Source: Methyloversatilis discipulorum
GTDB taxonomy: Bacteria; Pseudomonadota; Gammaproteobacteria; Burkholderiales; Rhodocyclaceae
Direction of reading: 5' to 3'
NCBI RefSeq assembly: GCF_000385375.1
Contig: NZ_ARVV01000001.1
Coordinates: 1,116,001-1,180,000, forward strand
DNA length: 64,000 nt
The position numbers and the translations under genes are program-made. The notes under the pieces were generated by a model, which ran no database searches, had not been told where the DNA came from, and saw nothing but the letters and a program-made list of their open reading frames with translations. Positions 1 through 9,191 of this stretch are shown here, in pieces (position 1 is the stretch's first letter; each line of letters opens with the position of its first letter).

Positions 1-572
1 ACCGGCAGCGAGAATTCCCACTGGAAGGCGGCGAAGAAGCCGAGGATGATGACCACGTCGTGCAGGTTGGCGATGATGGCCGACACCGCGAAGCGCCACT
101 CGAAGCGCATCGCCAGGTAGATCATGATGCCGATGATCACCAGCATCAGCGCCAGCGAACCGTCGGCGGCCAGTTCCTTGCCGACCTGCGGGCCGACGTA
201 CTCGACGCGGCGCAGTTCGGGCTTCGCGCCTTCACCGGCCGACAGTGTGGCCATCACCTGCTGGCTCACCTTGGCCGAGTCGCTGTCCTTGACCAGCGGC
301 AGACGGATCAGCACGTCGCGTGCGGTGCCGAAGTTCTGCACCTGCGGGTCACTGAAGCCGCTGTCGGTCAATGACTTGCGCACCGCGTTCAGATCGGCCG
401 CCTCGCTGTAGGCGACTTCCATCAGCGTGCCGCCGGTGAACTCAACCGACAGGTGCAGGCCGCGCGTGGCGAGAAAGAACACCGCGAGCAGGAAGGTCAC
501 CAGCGAAATGACGTTGAACACCAGCGCATGGCGCATGAAGGGGATGTCGCGCCGGATACGGAAGAATTCCAT
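1..572 (-). CDS. secF: Protein translocase subunit SecF, C-terminus cut by the window edge
   Basis: SecF is an inner-membrane RND-type subunit that, with SecD and YajC, uses proton motive force to help complete protein export through SecYEG. The visible 190 residues include a first membrane segment at about residues 17-36, the conserved FTGG motif near residue 46, the periplasmic domain, and further membrane segments toward the edge. The start is an ATG at 570-572, 27 bases after the end of secD, so the two are co-transcribed in the usual yajC-secD-secF order. About 120 C-terminal residues lie outside the window. Confidence 0.95.
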   Translation of the reverse strand, partial: MEFFRIRRDIPFMRHALVFNVISLVTFLLAVFFLATRGLHLSVEFTGGTLMEVAYSEAADLNAVRKSLTDSGFSDPQVQNFGTARDVLIRLPLVKDSDSAKVSQQVMATLSAGEGAKPELRRVEYVGPQVGKELAADGSLALMLVIIGIMIYLAMRFEWRFAVSAIIANLHDVVIILGFFAAFQWEFSLP

Positions 573-599
573 GGCTGTTCAGCTTTCCTTGTATGCGGT

Positions 600-2450
600 T
601 CAGGCGCCTGCGCCCGGTTTCCAGACGGTGCCGATCGACAGCTTCTCGAGCTTGCGGGCACGGCCATAGACCATGTTCACCATCGCGCGCGATACCACCA
701 CGGCACTGAACATCGAGGTCAGGATGCCGAGGCAATGCACGACGGCGAAGCCGCGCACCGGGCCTGAGCCGAAGATGAGCAGCGCAAGGCCGGCAATCAT
801 GGTGGTGACGTTGGAGTCGAGAATGGTCGCCCAGGCGCGCTCGTAGCCGGCGGTGATCGCCGCCTGCGGGCTGACACCGAGGCGCAGTTCCTCGCGGATG
901 CGCTCGTTGATCAGCACGTTGGCGTCGATCGCCATGCCCAGCGTCAGCGCGATGGCGGCAATGCCGGGCAGTGTCAGCGTGGCCTGCAGCAGCGACAGCA
1001 GCGCGATCAGGAACAGCAGGTTGGCGGCCAGCGCGGCGGACGAAATGAAGCCGAACACCATGTAGTAGCCGATCATGAACACGGCGATCGCGAGGAAGCC
1101 CCACATCGTCGAGTTGAAGCCCTTGTCGATGTTCTCGGCGCCGAGCGAGGGGCCGATCACGCGTTCCTCGATGATGTCCATCGGCGCAGCCAGCGCGCCC
1201 GAGCGGATCAGGATGGCCAGCGTATTGGTTTCCTGCGGGCTGAACTGGCCGGTGATCTGGAAGCGGTCGCCAAACTCGCCCTGAATGGTCGCCACCGAGA
1301 TCGCCTCGCCGCGGCCCTTCTCGAACAGCAGGATGGCCATCATCTTCTTCAGGTTCTCGCGGGTCACCGTGCGCATGATGCGGCCGCCGGTCGAATCGAG
1401 CTTCACGGCGACGGCCGGGCGATTGGCGTCGTCGAACGAGGACTGCGCGGTTTCGAAGCGCTCGCCGGTCAGGATGACCTGCTTCTTCACCGGCACCTGG
1501 GTCACGATGCCGTTGCGCGCGCGCTCGGGATAGACCTCAAGGCCGTCCATATTCCCGCTGAGCATCGCCTCCTGGTCGACCAGGCGCACTTCGAGCGTAG
1601 CGGTGCGGCCGATCAGGTCCTTGGCCTTGGCCACGTCCTGCACACCGGGCAGCTGGACGACGATGCGGTCCGCGCCCTGCTGCTGGATGATGGGTTCGGC
1701 CACGCCCAGTTCGTTCACGCGCTTCTGCAGCGTCAGGATGTTCTGCTTGATCGCCGACTCGCGGATGTCCTTCTCGGCGATTTCCTTCATGCGGCCGGTC
1801 AGCACGAAGTCGCCGCCGGATTCGCTGGTGGTCCAGGCCATGTCGGGCAGCACGCTCTCGACCGTGCCGCGCGCGGCGTCGCGGCCGGCGGCGTCGCGGA
1901 AACGCAGCGCGAGCGTGTCGCCTTCGCGGTTGATGCCGCCATGACGGATGTTCTTCTCGCGCAGCTGGGTGCGCAGGTCGGACGCCATCGAATCGACACG
2001 CTTGGTCAGCGCGCCCTTCATGTCGACCTGAAGCAGGAAGTGCACGCCGCCGCGCAGATCGAGGCCGAGGTACATCGGCAGCGCACCGAAGGAGCGCAGC
2101 CAGGTCGGCGATTTCGACAGCAGGTTCAGCGCCACGACGTAGCGGGCGTCATTGGCGTCCGGGTTCAGCGCCTTTTCGAGCACGTCGCGTGTCTTCAGCT
2201 GGGTGTCGGTATCGGCCAGGCGCACGCGTACGCCGCTGTTGTCCAGTGTCAGGCCGGTGTGGGCGATGGACGCCTGCTTCAGCGTGTTCTCGACCTGCGA
2301 CATCAGTTCTGCGTCGATGGTGACGCCGGTGCGCGCCGTCGACACCTGCACGGCCGGGGCTTCGCCGTAGAAGTTGGGCAGCGTGTAGATCAGCCCGAGC
2401 AGCAGCGCCACGATCACCAGCGCGTTTTTCCAGAGCGGGTAGCGGTTCAT
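600..2450 (-). CDS. secD: Protein translocase subunit SecD
   Basis: SecD is the larger partner of SecF in the SecDF-YajC complex of the inner membrane and drives late steps of protein export. The 616-residue length is normal. An N-terminal membrane segment (about residues 7-25) is followed by the LGLDLRGG motif, which is diagnostic of SecD, a large periplasmic domain, and a C-terminal bundle of five membrane helices. I chose the ATG at 2448-2450 (MNRYPLW) because the open frame upstream of it is not SecD-like. The gene lies between yajC and secF in one leftward operon. Confidence 0.97.
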   Translation of the reverse strand: MNRYPLWKNALVIVALLLGLIYTLPNFYGEAPAVQVSTARTGVTIDAELMSQVENTLKQASIAHTGLTLDNSGVRVRLADTDTQLKTRDVLEKALNPDANDARYVVALNLLSKSPTWLRSFGALPMYLGLDLRGGVHFLLQVDMKGALTKRVDSMASDLRTQLREKNIRHGGINREGDTLALRFRDAAGRDAARGTVESVLPDMAWTTSESGGDFVLTGRMKEIAEKDIRESAIKQNILTLQKRVNELGVAEPIIQQQGADRIVVQLPGVQDVAKAKDLIGRTATLEVRLVDQEAMLSGNMDGLEVYPERARNGIVTQVPVKKQVILTGERFETAQSSFDDANRPAVAVKLDSTGGRIMRTVTRENLKKMMAILLFEKGRGEAISVATIQGEFGDRFQITGQFSPQETNTLAILIRSGALAAPMDIIEERVIGPSLGAENIDKGFNSTMWGFLAIAVFMIGYYMVFGFISSAALAANLLFLIALLSLLQATLTLPGIAAIALTLGMAIDANVLINERIREELRLGVSPQAAITAGYERAWATILDSNVTTMIAGLALLIFGSGPVRGFAVVHCLGILTSMFSAVVVSRAMVNMVYGRARKLEKLSIGTVWKPGAGA

Positions 2451-2513
2451 TGCGAGGCGGGAATCAGGAGGGGAAATGCCGGTGGCGCTCGCCACCGGCC
2501 GGGCCGGAATGGC

Positions 2514-2840
2514 TTACAGCGCCTTCAGCGTGCCCTTGGGCAGCACGGTCGATACAGCCTGACGCTGCACCGCGACTTCGACGTTCGGTGCCAGTTCGAC
2601 GGTGATGAAGTTGTCGCTCACCTTGACGATGCGGCCGGCGACGCCACCCTGGGTGACGACCTCGTCGCCCTTGGCCAGCGCTTCGACCATGGACTTGTGT
2701 TCCTTGGCGCGCTTCATCTGCGGGCGGATCATCAGGAACCACAGCACGACGAACATCAGGACGATGGGCAGCAGGCCCATGATGCCGCCGGTGGGATCGG
2801 CGGCGCCGGCGGCTTGCGCGTAGGCGGGGGAAATGAGCAC
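2514..2840 (-). CDS. yajC: Preprotein translocase accessory subunit YajC
   Basis: YajC is a small single-span membrane protein that co-purifies with SecDF. The 108-residue product has one membrane helix at about residues 21-41, followed by the conserved IRPQMKR motif and a soluble SH3-like C-terminal part (GDEVVTQGGVAGRI). The start is a GTG at 2838-2840 with a GGAG ribosome-binding site upstream. It is the first gene of the yajC-secD-secF set and follows tgt after about 100 bases. That gap holds a small TGCCC/GGGCA hairpin with no T tract, so read-through from tgt is likely. Confidence 0.95.
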   Translation of the reverse strand: MLISPAYAQAAGAADPTGGIMGLLPIVLMFVVLWFLMIRPQMKRAKEHKSMVEALAKGDEVVTQGGVAGRIVKVSDNFITVELAPNVEVAVQRQAVSTVLPKGTLKAL

Positions 2841-2942
2841 GGTGGTCTCCGGTTGGACTTATTTGAAAGCTCGCGAGTATATCAGTCGCGTCCTACATGC
2901 CCGGATGGGCAGGATTTGCTCACATATCGGCCATTGCGCGGG

Positions 2943-5133
<2,191 letters not shown>

Positions 5134-5149
5134 TGTACCGCCCGGCGAC

Positions 5150-5179
5150 TTGCCGGACGGCGTCGGTCGCCCGCATAAT
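5150..5179 (+). promoter_or_regulatory. Predicted sigma-70 promoter of tRNA-Leu
   Basis: TTGCCG at 5150-5155 and CATAAT at 5174-5179 are separated by 18 bases and end 15 bases before the tRNA. The promoter lies in host DNA outside the prophage, so the tRNA stays expressible after integration. Confidence 0.6.
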
Positions 5180-5194
5180 CCGGCCCTCTTCCCT

Positions 5195-5279
5195 GCCGGG
5201 ATGGCGGAATCGGTAGACGCAGCGGATTCAAAATCCGCCGCCGCAAGGTGTGGGGGTTCGAGCCCCCCTCCCGGCACCA
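5195..5279 (+). tRNA. tRNA-Leu (anticodon CAA), prophage integration target
   Basis: The 85-base gene folds as a class II tRNA. The acceptor is GCCGGGA paired with TCCCGGC, and the anticodon stem GCGGA/TCCGC encloses the loop TTCAAAA, giving CAA. There is a variable arm, a GGGGG/CCCCC T stem with loop TTCGAGC, and an encoded CCA end. The prophage begins within this gene, and its 57-base 3' part is rebuilt by the phage copy, so the tRNA remains intact. The other copy of the 3' part is at 40967-41023. Confidence 0.97.
5223..5279 (+). repeat. attL core (3' part of tRNA-Leu)
   Basis: This 57-bp segment, from the anticodon stem to the CCA end, is repeated at 40967-41023 with a single C/T difference (C at 5263, T at 41007). 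The bases just outside the repeat differ on both sides, which defines the limits. Confidence 0.93.
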
Positions 5280-5319
5280 GAACCAGCGCGGGTTTCAGCG
5301 ATTCGCTGGAATCTCACCC

Positions 5320-5348
5320 GCTCACTACGCGCACTATCAGCGCACTAT
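5320..5348 (+). promoter_or_regulatory. Candidate integrase arm-binding repeats beside attL
   Basis: Three tandem copies of a 9-mer are visible: GCTCACTAC at 5320-5328, GCGCACTAT at 5329-5337 and GCGCACTAT at 5340-5348. The same word occurs twice beside attR. Direct repeats flanking a tyrosine-integrase core are typically arm-type sites. The last copy runs into the 3' end of the integrase gene. Confidence 0.6.
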
Positions 5349-6343
5349 TTCGCGGGGTCGACCAGCTTGCCGCGCCGGATGTAGTGGCGCTGAGTGGTGG
5401 CGATCTGCTTGTGTCCGAGTGTGGCCTGTGCGCGCTCGATGTCGTCCATGTCCGTGGCTACCTTCGGGCGGATGTCCCGGAACTGATAGTGGGTTTCGAC
5501 GCCGGCCGATGCCCGCGCACGGGCGAATCTCTTGACGAACGTGTTGTAGGGCATAGCCTGCCCAGTGTCGTCCTGCACGAGATAGATCGATGTCGCGATG
5601 CGCCGGCGCGTGCGTAGCTCGTCCAGCAGCAGGCCCAGCTCGTTCGGCGCCCCAGCCTCGTCGCGCAGTCGGAAGCGAACGGCCGACCCCGTCTTCGTGC
5701 GCTGCATGCGCAGGGCGTCGCCTTCGATCTGCCGCGTTGTGGCCTTCAGGATCACGCCGATGTCGGCGCCGGTGAGGCGGCCGATGCGCATTGCGTCTTT
5801 CACCGACTGATCGCCGGCCAGCAGGATCGCCGAATAGACCGCGTCCGACATGTACACGTCGCGGCCGCGCTCCCGGTTGCGGCTTACGCCCTGGCACGGA
5901 TTCGGCTGCGTCGTGTAGCCGTGCTCGCGCGCCCAGTTCCACAGCTTCGAGAGCAGGGCCAGTTCCCGGTTTGCCTGCGTCGCGGCTTTCGCCGACCGGA
6001 TGCGCCGGTACTCGGCTACGTCGGCCGGCGTCACGCTGTCCAGCGCGGATGCGCCGAACACGCCCACCAGGTTGTCGAGCTGGCGCAGGTAGTCGCGCCG
6101 GGTCTTGAGCGCCTTCGTCGGGATGTACTGCTCGCGGAACTTGCCGGCGACGGCCGCGAACGTCACGGCATCGGGGTTCAGGCGCACGCCCTCGCGCTGC
6201 GCCCACTCGATCAGGGCCTTCGGCAGATCGTCGGCCGGCGCGACCTTCGTCTCACGGCGGTTGAGGTCGCGGTAGTAGTAGCCGTCACGCTTGAGATACA
6301 GGCGCGCGGGAAGATCGCGATTGACGGTGCGGCGGCGTCCCAT
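5345..6343 (-). CDS. int: Phage tyrosine integrase
   Basis: This enzyme should recombine attP with the tRNA-Leu attB site. The 332-residue protein has an N-terminal arm-binding part, a core-binding SAM-like domain (about residues 62-150), and a C-terminal catalytic domain with K217 (RTKTG), R292 (RDIRPK), H311 (LGHKQ) and the Tyr nucleophile Y321 (RHYIRRG). The first catalytic Arg, normally in a TGxR motif, is replaced: the sequence reads TGAD with D194. The second-box His is also Asp, which I recall in related phage integrases. The gene is last in the 20-cistron leftward operon, 9 bases after the DUF4224 gene, with its 3' end at attL. Confidence 0.92.
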   Translation of the reverse strand: MGRRRTVNRDLPARLYLKRDGYYYRDLNRRETKVAPADDLPKALIEWAQREGVRLNPDAVTFAAVAGKFREQYIPTKALKTRRDYLRQLDNLVGVFGASALDSVTPADVAEYRRIRSAKAATQANRELALLSKLWNWAREHGYTTQPNPCQGVSRNRERGRDVYMSDAVYSAILLAGDQSVKDAMRIGRLTGADIGVILKATTRQIEGDALRMQRTKTGSAVRFRLRDEAGAPNELGLLLDELRTRRRIATSIYLVQDDTGQAMPYNTFVKRFARARASAGVETHYQFRDIRPKVATDMDDIERAQATLGHKQIATTQRHYIRRGKLVDPAK

Positions 6344-6352
6344 GTCGAGTGA

Positions 6353-6583
6353 TCAGGCAGCGATGGCCGAAAAGTTGTGCTTCGTCCCGGCATGCACGGT
6401 CGGGGCGGTCGATTTTGCGCCGGTCAGGCGGTCCAGCCAATACTGCCGCAGCACGCGGATGTGGCCGGTCTCCGCGATGGCGTAGGGCCAGCGGTTGCGG
6501 TCCAGCCACGCCTGCTGTCGCGCCCGGTGCGCGCAGCCGGTTAGCTCGCGCAGTTCTCCGGACGAGAGGTAAGTGTCGGTCAT
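6353..6583 (-). CDS. DUF4224 small protein, candidate excisionase
   Basis: The 76-residue product begins with the pattern LSSGELRELTGCAHRARQQ, followed by WLDRNRWPYAI and a short basic strand (GHIRVLRQYW), matching the DUF4224 family. Such genes often sit immediately beside phage integrases, and a helix-turn-helix-like fold and excisionase role have been proposed; that role is inference here. Its ATG overlaps the stop of the upstream gene (ATGA), and int starts 9 bases after its end. Confidence 0.75.
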   Translation of the reverse strand: MTDTYLSSGELRELTGCAHRARQQAWLDRNRWPYAIAETGHIRVLRQYWLDRLTGAKSTAPTVHAGTKHNFSAIAA

Positions 6584-6783
6584 TCCTTCTCCTTCAGCGC
6601 GACGGCTTCCGCGTAAAACTCGTGCCCGATGTCATTCGCGTAGAATCCGGCCCATCCGTACAGCCACAGGAAGACGCGTCGGCTGAGCCATCTGACCGGA
6701 ACGGCCATGACTACCCAGTAGCACACAAATCCCAGCGCCATCTTCAATGCCCATTCCCGGTAGAGCGCGTCGGTGATTTTCAT
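6580..6783 (-). CDS. Small membrane protein, unknown function
   Basis: The 67-residue product has one or two hydrophobic segments (about residues 13-30, and a weaker aromatic one at 36-48) and a charged tail ending ALKEKE. I do not recognise a family. It is coupled by ATGA overlaps to both neighbours. Its end contains the CTGAAGGAG string that supplies the ribosome-binding site of the next gene. Confidence 0.65.
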   Translation of the reverse strand: MKITDALYREWALKMALGFVCYWVVMAVPVRWLSRRVFLWLYGWAGFYANDIGHEFYAEAVALKEKE

Positions 6784-7112
6784 GCTTGCTCCTTCAGCGC
6801 TTCGGTCGACGTAATTTTCGCTTCCACGATGGCCTCACGCAAAATGTTCTCCGCCTTGGCCAGCGCACCTTTCGTGTCCGGCTCTGACAGCAGCATCCGA
6901 TAGCAGCGCTCGATGTCGCTCAGCAGCTTCTCGCGCCTCCTGCGCTCCCCATGCCACTGATCGAAGTAATCACGATGCTCGCGCTCCAGCACTTCCAGCC
7001 GATTGGCGGCGGCATCGATCAGTTCGCCCAGCGCGGCCGGGTCTGGCTGCTTGAGCCGCTTGTCTCCGCGGCGCCAGCGGTTGTAGCGGCGCAGCCGGTC
7101 GGATAGGGTCAT
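6780..7112 (-). CDS. Unknown coiled-coil phage protein
   Basis: The 110-residue protein is highly charged and probably helical: a basic N-terminus (MTLSDRLRRYNRWRRGDKRL) is followed by a long heptad-like stretch (about residues 28-100). No known domain is evident. I start it at the ATG at 7110-7112 because this gives an ATGA overlap with the upstream gene and has AGGAG just upstream. The C-terminus ends EALKEQA and carries the repeated coupling string. Confidence 0.65.
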   Translation of the reverse strand: MTLSDRLRRYNRWRRGDKRLKQPDPAALGELIDAAANRLEVLEREHRDYFDQWHGERRRREKLLSDIERCYRMLLSEPDTKGALAKAENILREAIVEAKITSTEALKEQA

Positions 7113-7429
7113 TGCGGCTCCTTCAGCGCGCTTTCGTCGTCCTTGATCAACTGGTAGTGGCGCCCGCCAAGATGGCGCATCCGCAGCGGCTTTGGCTTGT
7201 CCCAGATGCACCACGTCCCGTCAGACACTTCCTGCGTCCGCTTCCCCTGTGCATACCAAAGGCTGACCGCCTCCCAGAACGGAGAAGCGCCAGAAGGCTG
7301 TTCGATCGGGTCCCCGCGCCTATCGACGACCACGGGGCCGCAGCGCGGGTGATCCTCGAAATGCCATTTCTTGGTGCCGACGGCGATGATTCGAACCGGG
7401 CCGCCGAGCGAGATGTGGATATCGTGCAT
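7109..7429 (-). CDS. Unknown phage protein
   Basis: The 106-residue product starts at the ATG at 7427-7429, preceded by AGGAGAAGTG, and shares one base with the upstream stop (TGATG). It is rich in Trp, His and Gly with beta-type patterning (HISLGGPVRIIAVGTKKWHF, WCIWDKPKPLRMRHLGGRHY). No family is recognised, and nothing suggests an enzyme. The tail SALKEPQ contains the coupling string for the next gene. Confidence 0.65.
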   Translation of the reverse strand: MHDIHISLGGPVRIIAVGTKKWHFEDHPRCGPVVVDRRGDPIEQPSGASPFWEAVSLWYAQGKRTQEVSDGTWCIWDKPKPLRMRHLGGRHYQLIKDDESALKEPQ

Positions 7430-7581
7430 CACTTCTCCTTCAGCGCGCGGATGGTCGATACCCGCCCCTTCGGACAACTCGCCGAGCAGTGCCCGGACTG
7501 TCCGCAGATCATGCATCGGTTGTAGATCGGGTCTGTCCGGTGCTCGAACAGCAGCCGTTGCAGTCGGTCGCGCGGGGTCAT
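7429..7581 (-). CDS. 50-residue zinc-knuckle protein
   Basis: This microprotein (MTPRDRLQRLL...) contains CMICGQSGHCSASC, a C-x2-C-x4-H-x4-C arrangement identical in spacing to CCHC zinc knuckles, which usually bind single-stranded nucleic acid. A basic N-terminal helix precedes it. ATGA overlap upstream and TGATG overlap downstream place it firmly in the operon. The spacing of the Cys/His residues is direct observation; nucleic-acid binding is inference from the motif, and a partner role with the recombination genes is only a possibility. Confidence 0.6.
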   Translation of the reverse strand: MTPRDRLQRLLFEHRTDPIYNRCMICGQSGHCSASCPKGRVSTIRALKEK

Positions 7582-7724
7582 GGCGTCTGCCACCAGAAGC
7601 GACGCGCGAATGAAAAGCCAACCTTGGACGCCTCTCGCTTTGACTGCATGTCGGTCTTGTGGTCGCGCCACAGCTTTGCGGCGCGTGCCCTGCGCTGTAG
7701 AAACGTTGAGCCGCACCGGATCAT
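7578..7724 (-). CDS. 48-residue basic protein
   Basis: A short frame from the ATG at 7722-7724 to the TGA at 7578-7580 encodes a very basic peptide (MIRCGSTFLQRRARAAKLW...). I include it because it exactly fills the gap between two operon genes with ATGA overlaps at both ends, and because a GAAGGAG ribosome-binding site lies just upstream. It ends RRFWWQTP. Function unknown. Confidence 0.5.
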   Translation of the reverse strand: MIRCGSTFLQRRARAAKLWRDHKTDMQSKREASKVGFSFARRFWWQTP

Positions 7725-8221
7725 CCCTGCGCTCCTTCAGCGAGTGCGGCAACCGGCGGGGTGGGCAGCGGCATCCAGTGTGTCGGCTCGCCTTCGTGGA
7801 TCGCCACTTCGGTGTAGTCGTTCCAGTTGTCGATGCATTCGTACCAGCCGCCCTCCAGGCCCACGCCATCGGCGTCTGTCTCTGCCGCTTGTTCGTCGGT
7901 CAGCCACCGCGCCATCACGGTTCGGGGCCTGCTGTGGCTGTTTCGATAAAACAGGATTACCTTGCGGCCATCCTTCGGCGCCGTATCAATCGGCTGCCAC
8001 TGCATCCGCGCCTCGCGCTCACGGCTGGCGGCGAGTTCGGCGCGCAGGCGGCGGATTTCTTCGGACTGCTGGAGCAGCTTGCCGGCTACATCAAGCGTCG
8101 GTTGCGGCGTCGGGTGCCAGCACTGGCATTGCGGGCCGGCGTAACCATAGACCCCGGACAGCTTCGGTAGAGAGCACTGCGGGCAGACGATCACGCCCAT
8201 CGGTGTGTTGATGTCGCTCAC
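7721..8221 (-). CDS. DUF551 protein with N-terminal zinc-ribbon-like motif
   Basis: The 166-residue product has an N-terminal cluster of cysteines (CPQC, then CQCWHP) that may bind zinc, and a coiled stretch (about residues 50-75). Its C-terminal part carries the DUF551 signature: WQPIDTAPKDGRKVI, GGWYECIDNW and THWMPLP. DUF551 proteins are common in phage early regions and have no known activity. The start is GTG at 8219-8221, overlapping the upstream stop as GTGA, with GGGGAGGTGAAG as ribosome-binding site. Confidence 0.75.
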   Translation of the reverse strand: MSDINTPMGVIVCPQCSLPKLSGVYGYAGPQCQCWHPTPQPTLDVAGKLLQQSEEIRRLRAELAASREREARMQWQPIDTAPKDGRKVILFYRNSHSRPRTVMARWLTDEQAAETDADGVGLEGGWYECIDNWNDYTEVAIHEGEPTHWMPLPTPPVAALAEGAQG

Positions 8222-8940
8222 GGCTTCACCTCCCCGCGCAGGGCGGCTTCCATCTCGTCGGCCAGTTCCAGCACGCTGTTGTTCCACTCCTCCGCCTCGC
8301 GGCTTGCGAACACGAAAGATCCGGTGTCGTGTTCGTGGTAGCCGTTCTCCCCAGCGTGCTTCTCCGCGCTGGCGCGAAGCCAGTTCGCTGCACGCGCGTA
8401 TCCAGCAGCCTCGCGGGCGGCGCCGTATGAGATCGCAGCGGGCAGGAGGGTCACTCGTTCTCGAAGCTGGTGGGCGGTCGGCTCGTAAGTGCAAAAATGC
8501 GGCGGGCCATCGCCAATGCGCGTACCGTTCCAGCATACCCAGCCGATTTCCTCCGGCATCGGCACCTCTGCCGGATCCGCCATCATTTTCGCGGCGTCAC
8601 GAAATTGATCGGGCGCGGGGGCGAGCGCGGCACGCTGCTGAATTCCGACTTCGCGCACTCTGGCGGCGAGCGCTTCGTCGACATGTCGTCGCGCGAGCTT
8701 CTCGGCTAATTCATAGAACCAGTTCGGCATGTCGCTCTGCCCGAGAAAGTACAAGCTTGCGGCGTGACCCATCAGCGTGAAAACGACGGCTTCCCACTGG
8801 TCACGCTCGTTCCCCTCCGGCACTCCGCGCTGGATGTGCGCGAGCAGGGCGGCTAGCGCTTCGTCGCTTCCTTCACCGAGGAGAACAGCATCCGCATACG
8901 CTTGAGCCAGCCGCTCCGCTTCCTTCATGATGTCGCTCAT
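8218..8940 (-). CDS. Unknown phage protein, 240 residues
   Basis: The first half is helical (MSDIMKEAERLAQAYADAV...). The middle has a short beta region with the motif EEIGWVCWNGTRIGDG, and the C-terminal part is again helical and acidic. I do not recognise a domain, although phage early genes with a WVCWNGTRIGDGP-like segment are familiar as hypothetical proteins. ATGA and GTGA overlaps link it to both neighbours. Confidence 0.65.
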   Translation of the reverse strand: MSDIMKEAERLAQAYADAVLLGEGSDEALAALLAHIQRGVPEGNERDQWEAVVFTLMGHAASLYFLGQSDMPNWFYELAEKLARRHVDEALAARVREVGIQQRAALAPAPDQFRDAAKMMADPAEVPMPEEIGWVCWNGTRIGDGPPHFCTYEPTAHQLRERVTLLPAAISYGAAREAAGYARAANWLRASAEKHAGENGYHEHDTGSFVFASREAEEWNNSVLELADEMEAALRGEVKP

Positions 8941-9191
8941 CCCTGCTTCTCCTTCGTGTTTCGCCCCGGCCGTGGCCCATGCACCTCGGGCAGCAGCGGC
9001 GGTGTGTTGCTCTGGCCGTACTGCGCGACGGTCTCTGCGTGCAGTCGGTGGTAGCGGTTGCGGGCGTCCTGCAGGCGGATGCGTGCGCCGATCAGCTCGT
9101 CGATCTGCGTGCATATCTCGGCGTCGATCGCGCGCAGCCGCGTCAGCCGGCCGGCGAGGTCGTGCATCTGGCGCTCGATGAGGGTGCTCAT
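8937..9191 (-). CDS. Small helical protein, unknown
   Basis: The 84-residue product (MSTLIERQMHDLAGRLTRL...) is a probable coiled coil over residues 4-50 with a proline- and lysine-rich tail (GPRPGRNTKEKQG). The start ATG at 9189-9191 overlaps the stop of the upstream gene as ATGA. An ATG two codons earlier is also possible. Its end includes GAAGGAGAAG, the ribosome-binding site of the next gene. No family recognised. Confidence 0.6.
   Translation of the reverse strand: MSTLIERQMHDLAGRLTRLRAIDAEICTQIDELIGARIRLQDARNRYHRLHAETVAQYGQSNTPPLLPEVHGPRPGRNTKEKQG

Noticed and set aside
2899..2912. TGCCC/GGGCA hairpin between tgt and yajC as a terminator
   Set aside because: Stem is short and no T run follows on the minus strand; treated as unremarkable.
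5223..5279. Open frames reading through the tRNA and attR repeats ([17 protein letters not shown] in both)
   Set aside because: These identical peptides come from translating the tRNA sequence on the minus strand and are not genes.
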